From: Novosphingobium naphthalenivorans NBRC 102051
GTDB taxonomy: Bacteria; Pseudomonadota; Alphaproteobacteria; Sphingomonadales; Sphingomonadaceae
Reading direction: 5' to 3'
NCBI RefSeq assembly: GCF_001590985.1
Contig: NZ_BCTX01000039.1
Span: forward strand, 1-46,494
DNA length: 46,494 nucleotides
Every line of letters begins with the position of its first letter. Positions within the stretch are counted from its first letter, which is position 1. Shown here in pieces: positions 39,414 to 46,494 of the stretch. Position numbers and translations under genes: made by a program. The notes under the pieces are model-generated. The model was not told the origin of the DNA and did no database searches. It was given only the letters and a program-made list of their open reading frames with translations.

Positions 39414-40043
39414 ATGGACGATCGCTTCAACACCATCGCAGGTTGGGTCCTAGGCGCCGGCATTGTCGGCCTTGGTCTGGCTATTGTCAGCTCGCACTAT
39501 TTCGAAGCCGACAAGCACGAACGGCCCGAAACCATGGGTTACGCCGTCGAGGGTGTCGCCGAGGGCGAAGGCGCGGCGAAGGAAGTGCCGCTCGCAACGC
39601 TGCTCGCCGCCGCCGATCCGGCCAAGGGCGAAGCGATTTTCGCCAAGTGCAAGTCCTGCCACACGATCAACGAAGGCGGCGCCAACGGCATCGGCCCGAA
39701 CCTGCATGGCATTGTCGGCGAAGCGGTCGGCCAGGGCGCCGGCGGTTTCGCTTTCTCCGATGCGCTCAAGAGCGTCGGCGGCGAATGGACTTTCGACAAG
39801 CTCAATGCCTGGCTGACCAGCCCGAAGGCTTTCGCGCCGGGCACGAAGATGACGTTCGCCGGTCTTTCCAAGCCGGAAGACCGTGCCAACATCATCGTCT
39901 ATCTCAACTCGCAGGGCTCGAACGTGCCGCTGCCGCCGCCGCCCGCCGCCGACGAAGCCCCTGCGGCTGACGGCGCTGCCGCTCCCGCGGCAGGCGAAGC
40001 GACCGGTGCTCCCGCCGAGGGCGCGGAAGCCCCGGCCACCTGA
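39414..40043 (+). CDS. Membrane-anchored class I cytochrome c
   Basis: A 209-residue c-type cytochrome. Residues 8-26 form an uncleaved N-terminal anchor. One covalent haem is attached through CKSCH (C79, C82, H83), with M146 in GTKMTFAG as the likely sixth ligand. This matches the alphaproteobacterial membrane-bound cytochrome c552/CycM-type electron carrier between the bc1 complex and oxidases. The tail from about 170 is a Pro/Ala/Glu-rich low-complexity extension (PLPPPPAADEAPAA and on) of unclear role. A strong hairpin follows the gene. Confidence 0.93.
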   Translation: MDDRFNTIAGWVLGAGIVGLGLAIVSSHYFEADKHERPETMGYAVEGVAEGEGAAKEVPLATLLAAADPAKGEAIFAKCKSCHTINEGGANGIGPNLHGIVGEAVGQGAGGFAFSDALKSVGGEWTFDKLNAWLTSPKAFAPGTKMTFAGLSKPEDRANIIVYLNSQGSNVPLPPPPAADEAPAADGAAAPAAGEATGAPAEGAEAPAT

Positions 40044-40076
40044 TCCCGGCTTAACCGAATCGGCTCACATGCCGGT

Positions 40077-40124
40077 CGAAAACGGTCCGCAGGCGTCACC
40101 GAGTCGCCTTGCGGACCGTTTTCG
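40077..40124. terminator. Strong bidirectional terminator between cytochrome c and rlmE
   Basis: CGAAAACGGTCCGCA (40077-40091) pairs perfectly with TGCGGACCGTTTTCG (40110-40124), with an inner GGCG/CGCC. TTTT on each strand suits the convergent genes. Confidence 0.8.
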
Positions 40125-40247
40125 TTAGAGCGCCTTGTTCGTGTGCTGCGCGTGCGGCCGGGCTCTCAGAGTTGGTTTGGAAATTCGCCGAATGCGAATT
40201 TCGTGGCACCGGCCCGCATCCCCCAACGAAAATACCCAAACGGGCTC

Positions 40248-40907
40248 TCAGCCCTTGAACCCCTTGGCAATCACATACCATTCGGACGAGTCCTTGCGGC
40301 TCGCTGGCGGCTTGGCGTGCTTCACACTGGTGAAGTGGCGTTTGAGCAGGGTCAGCAGCTCGGTATCGGTGCCGCCCGCCAGCACTTTGGCCACGAAAGT
40401 GCCGCCCGGCGCCAGCGTCTGGATCGCGAAATCGGCCGCCGTCTCTACCAGCCCCATGGTCCGCAAGTGGTCGGTCTGCTTGTGGCCGACAGTATTGGCC
40501 GCCATGTCCGACAGGACGAGGTCCGGTGGCCCGTCCAGCGCCCCTTCCAGCGCAGCAGGCGCTTCATCGGCCATGAAGTCCATCTGGAAGATGGTGACGC
40601 CCTCGATCGGGTCGGTCGGCAGCAAGTCGATGCCCACCACTTTCGCCTTGGGGCACTTCAGCCGCAGCACCTGGCTCCAGCCGCCCGGTGCGATGCCGAG
40701 ATCGACCGCGCGGGTCACGCCCTTGAACAGGTCGAACTTCTCGTCCAGCTCGATCAGCTTGTAGGCGGCGCGGCTGCGGTAGCCGTCGGCCTTGGCCTTC
40801 TTCACGTAAGGATCGTTGAGCTGGCGCTGCAGCCAGCGCGCCGAACTCGTCGTGCGCTTCTTGGCGGTGCGCAGCTTCTCGCCGGGATTGCGTCCGGATC
40901 GGCTCAT
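40248..40907 (-). CDS. rlmE: 23S rRNA 2'-O-methyltransferase (U2552)
   Basis: A 219-residue RlmE/FtsJ enzyme that methylates the ribose of U2552 in 23S rRNA, important for large-subunit assembly. The K-D-K-E catalytic tetrad is complete: K50 (SRAAYK), D134 (LSDMAAN), K174 (FVAKVLAGG) and E209 (SSEWYVIAKG). The SAM motif DLGIAPGGWSQVL is at 69-81. AGGGA lies 5 bases upstream of the ATG at 40907. It lies 13 bases downstream of the Ppx/GppA gene, so they probably form one transcript. Confidence 0.96.
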   Translation of the reverse strand: MSRSGRNPGEKLRTAKKRTTSSARWLQRQLNDPYVKKAKADGYRSRAAYKLIELDEKFDLFKGVTRAVDLGIAPGGWSQVLRLKCPKAKVVGIDLLPTDPIEGVTIFQMDFMADEAPAALEGALDGPPDLVLSDMAANTVGHKQTDHLRTMGLVETAADFAIQTLAPGGTFVAKVLAGGTDTELLTLLKRHFTSVKHAKPPASRKDSSEWYVIAKGFKG

Positions 40908-40920
40908 CGTCCCTGTCCTC

Positions 40921-42252
40921 TCATCTTGACGCCATGGCGCGGCGCACGCCGCCGTTCGCGCTTCGGGCCCGTCCGCCGCGCCCGTTCCCCTGTCCATTGC
41001 CATGCCCGTTCCCGTGGCCATGGGACGCGATCAGGCTGCGCAGGATACCTTCGCGAATGCCCCTGTCGGCCACGCCCAGCCGGGCCGCTGGCCACAAGTC
41101 GAGAATCGATTCGAGGATGGCGCAGCCGGCCACGACCAGATCCGCCCGTTCGCGCCCGATGCAATTGAGCTCGCGCCGCTCCTCGACCGCCATCGACGAC
41201 AGCCTGCTGCTGATCTCGCGCATCGATTCGGCCGGCACGATCAGCCCGTCGACCATGCGCCGGTCGTATTGCGGCAGTTCGAGGTGGAGGCTGGCCAGCG
41301 TGGTCACCGTGCCGCTGGTTCCCAGCAGCCGCAACGGCCCTGCCTGTCCGGCGCTTTCGCGCGCGCTGGAGACACGCCTGGCAAAGCCCGCGAAGCTTTC
41401 CGCAACAAGGCCGTGCATATGGCGGTAGCGCGCCAGCCGCTCGGCCTGCGAACCACCCTCCGGCCCGCAGCTCTCGGTCAGCGAAACGACGCCCCAGGGC
41501 ACGCTCTGCCAGTCAAGAATGCGCGGCACGGTGCCGGTGCTTTCAATCAGCACCAGTTCGGTCGAACCGCCGCCGATATCGAAGATCATGGCCGGCCCCA
41601 TGCCCTCTTCAAGCAGGACATGACAGCCAAGCACGGCCAGCCGCGCTTCCTCGCGCGCGCTGATGATGTCGAGCGCGATGCCGGTTTCGCGGCGGACCCG
41701 CTCGATGAATTCAGGCCCGTTCTCGGCGCGGCGGCAAGCCTCGGTCGCCACCGAACGGGCAAGGAAGACGTTTCGCCGCATCAGCTTGTCGGCACAGACC
41801 CGCAAGGCCGCCAGCGTGCGCTCCATCGCCTCGTCGGACAGGCGGCCCGACTGCGCGAGCCCTTCACCCAGCCGGACGACGCGGCTGAACGCATCGATCA
41901 CGGTAAAATTCTCGCCCGAAGGCCGGGCGATCAGCAACCGGCAATTGTTGGTGCCCAGGTCGATCGCGGCATAGGACTGGCGCGGCAAGACCGGCCGCGG
42001 GGCATCCGCAAGGACCGGCTCCAGGCCTGGCGCGGCCGAAGGACCGGAATCGCTGCCTGGATCACTGCCTAAATCACTGACTGCGCGCGGCGCTGCGTCC
42101 GTCTTTCCAGGCCGTGCGCCCGTAGCGGGACGCGGCTTGGCCTTGGCTGTGCCGGCGGCCGGCGGGCGCGATTTGCCCTTCCGTCCCTTGCGCCGCCGTC
42201 TGGCACGGCCCGGCACATCAACTTTCGCTGCCGGCGGATCTTGCTCCGCCAT
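40921..42252 (-). CDS. ppx: Ppx/GppA family phosphatase with basic N-terminal and Gly/His/Asn C-terminal extensions
   Basis: A 443-residue protein. The sugar kinase-like Ppx/GppA core starts at about residue 93: AIDLGTNNCRLLIA (96-109, phosphate-1 motif), followed by FSRVVRLGEG and the phosphate-2 motif FDIGGGSTELVL. Such enzymes hydrolyse exopolyphosphate or the pppGpp gamma phosphate; which one cannot be told from sequence. The first 90 residues are Arg/Lys/Pro-rich and disordered, and the last 30 carry repeats of the type HGHGNGHGNGQGNG, both unusual. It precedes rlmE. Confidence 0.92.
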   Translation of the reverse strand: MAEQDPPAAKVDVPGRARRRRKGRKGKSRPPAAGTAKAKPRPATGARPGKTDAAPRAVSDLGSDPGSDSGPSAAPGLEPVLADAPRPVLPRQSYAAIDLGTNNCRLLIARPSGENFTVIDAFSRVVRLGEGLAQSGRLSDEAMERTLAALRVCADKLMRRNVFLARSVATEACRRAENGPEFIERVRRETGIALDIISAREEARLAVLGCHVLLEEGMGPAMIFDIGGGSTELVLIESTGTVPRILDWQSVPWGVVSLTESCGPEGGSQAERLARYRHMHGLVAESFAGFARRVSSARESAGQAGPLRLLGTSGTVTTLASLHLELPQYDRRMVDGLIVPAESMREISSRLSSMAVEERRELNCIGRERADLVVAGCAILESILDLWPAARLGVADRGIREGILRSLIASHGHGNGHGNGQGNGRGGRARSANGGVRRAMASR

Positions 42253-42364
42253 CGTATCAAATCTCGTTCATATCTTCCCGCCCCGTTGGGCGGGCACCTG
42301 ACACGATGCTAACCTCCCGGCGTGCAAGGAGCAAGGGGCGTACCACGACACCACACCAAGGCGC

Positions 42365-42393
42365 TTGACCCGAATCGCAAGCGCTACTAGAGG
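42365..42393 (+). promoter_or_regulatory. Promoter of tRNA-Gln
   Basis: TTGACC (42365-42370) and TAGAGG (42388-42393) are separated by 17 bases, and the tRNA begins 12 bases after the -10 hexamer. The spacing suits a stable-RNA promoter. Confidence 0.65.
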
Positions 42394-42405
42394 GGCGCCC
42401 TCCGG

Positions 42406-42479
42406 TGCCCCGTCGTCTAATGGTAAGACTACGGATTCTGATTCCGTCTATCGAGGTTCGAATCCTCGCGGGGCATCCA
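42406..42479 (+). tRNA. tRNA-Gln (anticodon CUG)
   Basis: A complete cloverleaf: acceptor stem TGCCCCG with CGGGGCA, the D arm, an anticodon stem ACGGA/TCCGT with loop TTCTGAT giving anticodon CTG, and a T arm CGAGG-TTCGAAT-CCTCG. CCA is encoded at 42477-42479 after the discriminator T. It is isolated, with its own promoter. The sequence downstream changes character, so the 3' end may be an integration target. Confidence 0.97.
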
Positions 42480-42829
42480 GTTTCCCGGTATTTGGTAGCA
42501 AACGCACCAAGAGCCGGCTGGCATCTGGCAGCGCCCATTCCCTATCCTTACGGACATGGGACAAGCGAACCTCCGAGCATCGCTTCGAAAGCACGATCCC
42601 AAATCGCCGGAGGAGCAAAAAGCTCACGCTCTGGACCTTGATCTACCTCGTCGGTGCCGACATAACACGACAATGCTCTCATTTGGCCCCCATTGAAGGT
42701 AAAAGGCGATGGGCGCAATTTCATCGCAAATGTCCACGACCTAGTTATGCGCTCACGCACTTGGCTAATTTGACTCAATCAATTTCGAACGAACGGCCAG
42801 GCTAGCGAGAATGAATTTATGCAGCATCC
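42480..42829 (+). other. 350 bp gene-free segment after tRNA-Gln
   Basis: No convincing gene, hairpin or repeat was found. A long frame runs from the tRNA into it, but its beginning is only the translated tRNA. It is less GC-rich than the preceding genes. It may be the border of an inserted region. Confidence 0.5.
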
Positions 42830-44332
42830 ATGAAACCGGCGGCAGACCAAGATATGAAGCAAAATAGAACTCGCTCATTGGCCGGTGGGCGCCGAAAAAC
42901 AAGAGCCGATGGAACGTTCTCCTACAAAGGCCATCAAAAGTCTTCAAGGCCGCCTTTAAAGAGCGGCCGCCTTTCCTTCATTAAACTCCCCGCAATACCG
43001 GTCCTCGCTTTCGCTGTTTTTGCCGCCACAACGGCACTGACCGGCGGGTCTTCTCGTCTTGATATCGTCTGGCTGCTGATCTTGCGGCCCATTACAATTC
43101 TGTGCCTTATGGCGATGTTTTTAACGGCAAAGCGAATCCCGTGGGGCGACATCCGACCGATACCGCTTCTGTTTGCAGCATTTGCGATTACAATCGCGAT
43201 GCAACTTGTGGCACTCCCTCCTGCAGTATGGCAGCATATTCCCGGCCGGGAACAATATAATGCCGTCGCCCTGGCGCTGAACGGTGGCGACCAATGGCAT
43301 CCGCTTACGCTGACACCTGACCGGACCTGGAACAGTCTGATATCCCTCTTGGTGCCGTTTACCGCAATGGTTGGCTTCCTCCTGCTGAACGACCGGCAGC
43401 GCCGCGCCTTGCTTTTACCAATACTCGGATTGGTCGCCTTCAGCATGCTCCTGGGCGTTGCTCAGTTTGCAGGCGGGGAAACGTCTTCCCTCTATTGGTA
43501 TTCTGTGAGCGGGCGAGGCCAGTTGATCGGTCTGTTGGCCAACCGCAATCACCAAGGTGCACTACTCGCGCTTACGCTACCCCTTCTGCGCGTATGGGTT
43601 CTGCAGGCCAATCACAGCGCCCGCAAATTGCGCGGCAGCATCGGTCTTGGAGCCGCATCACTCATCGTGATCTATGTTCTTGTGCTCGGATCGCGCGCTG
43701 GCATGGCGCTTGCCATCGTTGGTTTAGTTGGTGCCTTTATGGTCGACCCATCACTAGAGGCCAGTCGGCAGATTTCAAAACGCCAACGCCTTATTATCAT
43801 CAGTAGTATAGCCGTTGGCGTAATTGTTTTATTCGCTATGACCTTGAATGCGGACAGGGCTGTGTCAATCGCACGCCTTGTTCAAAGAGACGATATTCTT
43901 AAGACGGAACCTCGCATACAAGCATTACCCACGCTGTTCCACATCATGGCTCAAACTTTCCCCTTCGGCACAGGTTTTGGCTCGTTTGTTCCGGTATACA
44001 CGAGCTTCGAACCAGACTCGTTATTGGGACCGACTTATTTCAATAATGCCCATAATGACCTTATCGAATTAATCATAACCGGTGGCCTACCTGCAGTGTT
44101 TGTTTTCGCCGTATTCCTAGGTTGGTGGGGGCGAGCTTCCTATCGATGTTTTATGGCATCACCAACGCCCGCTATCCAACAACAACGCGCGACCGCATGG
44201 GCAATCCTGATATTGTTGCTCGCTAGCTTGGTCGATTATCCCTTACGCACACCAATTCTCGGCACGCTTTTTACGATTTTCGCCTGTTGGCTCGCAGCCT
44301 CGCCCAACAGCACAGAAGAAAATCCCGCATAG
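42830..44332 (+). CDS. O-antigen ligase-like (Wzy/WaaL family) membrane protein
   Basis: A 500-residue protein with about ten to twelve membrane spans, basic N-terminal tail (KQNRTRSLAGGRRK), a large loop (about 135-165), and near the C terminus the family-type motif FNNAHNDLIELIITGGLP, the His-Asn-Asp stretch common in O-antigen polymerases and ligases. It probably links or polymerises surface polysaccharide. Codon usage is far more A/T-rich than in neighbours (for example runs of ATT, TTA and AGT), indicating transfer. ATG at 42854 is an alternative start. It is the only cargo-like gene of the region after tRNA-Gln. Confidence 0.85.
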   Translation: MKPAADQDMKQNRTRSLAGGRRKTRADGTFSYKGHQKSSRPPLKSGRLSFIKLPAIPVLAFAVFAATTALTGGSSRLDIVWLLILRPITILCLMAMFLTAKRIPWGDIRPIPLLFAAFAITIAMQLVALPPAVWQHIPGREQYNAVALALNGGDQWHPLTLTPDRTWNSLISLLVPFTAMVGFLLLNDRQRRALLLPILGLVAFSMLLGVAQFAGGETSSLYWYSVSGRGQLIGLLANRNHQGALLALTLPLLRVWVLQANHSARKLRGSIGLGAASLIVIYVLVLGSRAGMALAIVGLVGAFMVDPSLEASRQISKRQRLIIISSIAVGVIVLFAMTLNADRAVSIARLVQRDDILKTEPRIQALPTLFHIMAQTFPFGTGFGSFVPVYTSFEPDSLLGPTYFNNAHNDLIELIITGGLPAVFVFAVFLGWWGRASYRCFMASPTPAIQQQRATAWAILILLLASLVDYPLRTPILGTLFTIFACWLAASPNSTEENPA

Positions 44333-44401
44333 CTCTAACCTATGTTGCATTGACTCGAATAGGGATTCCCAAAGGCCATTGGATGTGATTCAAGATGTCT
44401 G

Positions 44402-44410
44402 CTGGTGATG
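44402..44410. repeat. Left target-site duplication of the IS903-type element
   Basis: CTGGTGATG directly abuts the left inverted repeat and is repeated at 45462-45470 on the other side. Nine bases is the duplication length typical of the IS903 group. Confidence 0.85.
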
Positions 44411-45461
44411 GGCTTTGTTGCGCAAATCGGCCACAGGGTAGCAGTTGGCCTTTGAAGGCATCGATTACGCGACACGCTGAGTTTAGGGCCTTCCGAGCGC
44501 GGTGAGGCGGTTGACGATGGCCGCGCGAATTTGGATTTCGGCGACCTGGCGATCGAAGTCTCGGGCCGAGATCCGTTCCCCCAGCAGCTTGAAGCAATGC
44601 ATTTTCGTCTCGACCAGACTGCGCTGGTGATAGCCGCTCCATCGTTTCCAGATTGCCCTGCCGAACCGCCGGCTTGAGCGAACGATTTCATTGCGTGCCG
44701 CAACGCCCGGCGTGCTCTCGGGCCAGGCTTTTGCATTGCTTCGGGCGGGGATGATGGCACAGGCATCGCGCGCGGCAATGGCTTCGTGACAGGCCCTGGT
44801 GTCAAAGGCGCCATCGGCGCTGACGGTCGCGATGGCTTGATCGGGTAGGATCTGCTCCAGCAGTTCGGGCAGCATGGGCGCGTCGCCGACCCGGCTTCCG
44901 GTCACTTCGATGGCGCGGATCTCAAGCGATCCGGCGTCCACACCCAGGTGGACCTTTCGCCACTGGCGGCGTTTGGACGGGCCATGCTTGCGCCTGTACC
45001 ATTCCCCGTCGCCCACCGCCTTGATGCCCGTGCTGTCGATCAGCAGGTGCAACGGTCCGGAACTGGGCTGAAAGGGGATCTCGACAAGCAAGGTCTTCTG
45101 CCTCCGGCTCAAAGTGCTGAAATCCGGCACCGGCCAATCGAGCCCTGCCATCTCGAGAAGGCTGGCGAGCATTCCGGTCGTCTGGCGCAAGGGCAGCTTG
45201 AACACGCCTTTCAACGTCAGGCAGGCCTGAATCGCGGAATCCGAGAAGACAGGCTGACGCCCGCGTGTGCCGGTCGGCGCCGACAGCCACTGCATCCCGG
45301 GATCAAACCAGACCTGAAGCGAACCTCTTTGCGCCAGCGCTGCGTTGTAGGACTTCCAGTTCGTCGTGCGGTAGCGTGCGCGGGGCGGTTTGCTCATCGC
45401 CGTCTCTTAACTACCTGGTTTCACGAACGGAATCCCTTGGGCATTTGCGCAACAAAGCCCT
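44411..45461 (-). mobile_element. IS5-family, IS903-group insertion sequence (complete)
   Basis: A 1051 bp element with terminal inverted repeats GGCTTTGTTGCGCAAAT (44411-44427) and its exact complement (45445-45461), 17 bp without mismatch. These ends resemble those of IS903. It encodes one transposase on the minus strand and is flanked by a perfect 9 bp duplication (CTGGTGATG), so insertion is probably fairly recent. Confidence 0.93.
44483..45397 (-). CDS. IS5 family (IS903 group) transposase
   Basis: A 304-residue DDE transposase. The catalytic residues are D121 (LLIDSTGIK), D195 (SADGAFDT) and E263 (SLVETKMHCFK), in the usual spacing, with the Y-x-x-K-like helix after the glutamate. The N terminus (RYRTTNWKSYNAAL) resembles the IS5 family DNA-binding segment. 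The frame is uninterrupted and the element has intact ends, so it may be active. It is on the minus strand, opposite to the O-antigen ligase gene and the degraded transposase. Confidence 0.95.
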   Translation of the reverse strand: MSKPPRARYRTTNWKSYNAALAQRGSLQVWFDPGMQWLSAPTGTRGRQPVFSDSAIQACLTLKGVFKLPLRQTTGMLASLLEMAGLDWPVPDFSTLSRRQKTLLVEIPFQPSSGPLHLLIDSTGIKAVGDGEWYRRKHGPSKRRQWRKVHLGVDAGSLEIRAIEVTGSRVGDAPMLPELLEQILPDQAIATVSADGAFDTRACHEAIAARDACAIIPARSNAKAWPESTPGVAARNEIVRSSRRFGRAIWKRWSGYHQRSLVETKMHCFKLLGERISARDFDRQVAEIQIRAAIVNRLTALGRP

Positions 45462-45470
45462 GGTGATGGA
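45462..45470. repeat. Right target-site duplication of the IS903-type element
   Basis: CTGGTGATG, an exact copy of 44402-44410, directly follows the right inverted repeat. Confidence 0.85.
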
Positions 45471-45482
45471 GGCCTGCATGGC

Positions 45483-46414
45483 ATGGTTCGAGCTTATTCG
45501 ATGGACCTTCGCGAGCGCGTTCTTGGGGCGGTGATAGACGAGGGCATGTCAGCGCGTGGCGCTGCGGTCCGGTTCGGAATTTCGGGGAGCAGCGCGATCA
45601 AGTGGGTGAAGCCTCACCGGCAGACCGGGAGCGGTGCACTTGCGCAGATCGGCGGTCACAAACCCCGGCTATTGACGGGCGAGCTGCGCGGCTGGCTGCT
45701 GGATCGAACAAAGACCGACTTCATCTTGCGCAGACTGGTGGCCGAACTTGCCGAGCGGAGGGTGAAGGTCGATTACGTGCAGGTCTGGCGCTTTGCCCAC
45801 GCCGAAGGGCTGAACTTCAAAAAAAGCGTTCTTCCCGCCGAATAGTTGAGACCGAAGGTGGCCCGGCGGCGCGAGCAGTGGAAGAAGATCCAGGCCCGGC
45901 CTGATCCCAGGCGTCTGGCCTTCGTTGACGAGACCTAGGGCAAGACCAAAATGGCCCCTTTGCAGGGCTGGGTACCGGTCGGCCAGCGGCTCCACGTCAA
46001 AGTGCCCTACGGCCACTGGAAGACGATGACCTTCATCGCCGCGCTGCGCTGCGACCGGATCGATGCGCCGTTCGTCTTCGATCAGCCGATCAACGCCGTC
46101 ACCTTCACCGCATGGGTCGAAGAGCAACTCTGCCCGACACTGGGACCGGGCGACATCGTCGTGATGGACAACCTCTCAAGTCACAAGAGGCCCGCTGTCA
46201 GGGCTGCGATCCGGGCCAAGGGCGCGCGCCTCCTGTTCCTTCCGCCCTACTGCCCCGATCTCAATCCGATCGAACAGGTCTTCGCCATGCTCAAGCACTT
46301 GCTCCGCAAAGCCGCAGAGCGTTCCGTCCAAGCCACATGGAAGCGTATCGGTTCGTTGCTCGATGCCTTGAATACGCAAACCACCTCAGAAACTCCGGAT
46401 ATGCGTCAATGTAA
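45483..46414 (+). pseudogene. IS630 family transposase, interrupted by two amber codons and a probable late frameshift
   Basis: The frame from 45483 is a recognisable IS630 transposase: an N-terminal helix-turn-helix part ([12 protein letters not shown] to [17 protein letters not shown]) and a DDE part with D in FVDET, D in VVMDNLSSHK and E in LNPIEQVF. In that same frame are TAG codons at 45843-45845 and 45936-45938, where relatives have sense codons (about a Gln and a Trp by my recollection). Near 46360 the family ending resembling EYANHLRNSGYAS appears in another frame, so the C terminus is shifted. Three lesions argue for a dead gene. A start at 45483 is assumed. Confidence 0.85.
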
Positions 46415-46494
46415 TGTCATCTGTCTCTAATCGCCACACTGAGAATGGTCCCATCGTCCTGAGCCCTACCCGCCGCAAGCGGGATTTTGGTGCA

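Noticed and set aside
42365..42805. A 146-residue frame starting over tRNA-Gln
   Set aside because: Its N-terminal part is just the tRNA gene read as protein, and the remainder resembles nothing.
42480..46494. Copy of the tRNA 3' end marking the far end of an island
   Set aside because: No second copy of the T-arm/acceptor sequence was found before the end of the window.

Overview
This 46.5 kb window looks like the chromosome of a GC-rich alphaproteobacterium, most likely in the Sphingomonadales (Novosphingobium or Sphingobium type). That placement is an inference from gene content and order: ubiE-ubiB-(membrane protein)-coaBC-dut, a DUF4129-DUF4350-MoxR-DUF58-SpoIIM-RDD operon, rlmE beside ppx, a membrane-anchored class I cytochrome c, and rplJL close to rpoBC. 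No database search was possible.

Layout. Positions 1-8.0 kb hold a MOSC protein, a DUF4136 lipoprotein and the minus-strand ubiquinone/CoA/dUTPase block (ubiE, ubiB, a multipass membrane protein, coaBC, dut), headed by a small secreted excalibur-type protein. A CHASE4-GGDEF-EAL protein (8.2-10.4 kb) faces a CYTH/CHAD pair. Next come rplJ-rplL on the minus strand (12.1-13.1 kb), a small hypothetical gene, and a compact minus-strand cassette (13.9-15.5 kb): a 58-residue membrane peptide, two DUF2975 membrane proteins and an XRE-type regulator. An AT-rich cluster of ATATCG/CGATAT repeats lies just upstream of that cassette. rpoB and rpoC (15.9-24.5 kb) run on the plus strand from a strong sigma-70-like promoter and end at a textbook terminator. 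A PAS-GGDEF-EAL-PilZ protein follows.

From 27 to 42 kb lie a membrane-anchored retropepsin, ispG, a CorA/ZntB-type transporter, an Hsp20 chaperone, and a long minus-strand operon whose genes mostly overlap by a few bases (DUF4129, DUF4350, MoxR ATPase, DUF58, SpoIIM/DUF95, RDD, two GNAT acetyltransferases). After these come pheA, a cytochrome c, rlmE and a Ppx/GppA phosphatase. Two copies of one approximately 95-99 bp dispersed palindromic repeat occur at 30.1 and 35.1 kb. A different palindrome is embedded in frame in the membrane protein gene at 5.2 kb.

A tRNA-Gln(CUG) gene at 42.4 kb marks a change in character. Everything after it looks acquired: a 350 bp stretch without genes, an AT-richer O-antigen-ligase-like gene, a complete IS903-type (IS5 family) insertion sequence with a 9 bp target duplication, and a decayed IS630-family transposase with two in-frame amber codons and a likely frameshift near its end. 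The most interesting material is the DUF2975/XRE cassette between rplJL and rpoBC, the cysteine-rich insert in the first GGDEF domain, the roughly 150-residue insert in CoaBC, the palindrome encoded in frame at 5.2 kb, and the tRNA-linked island.
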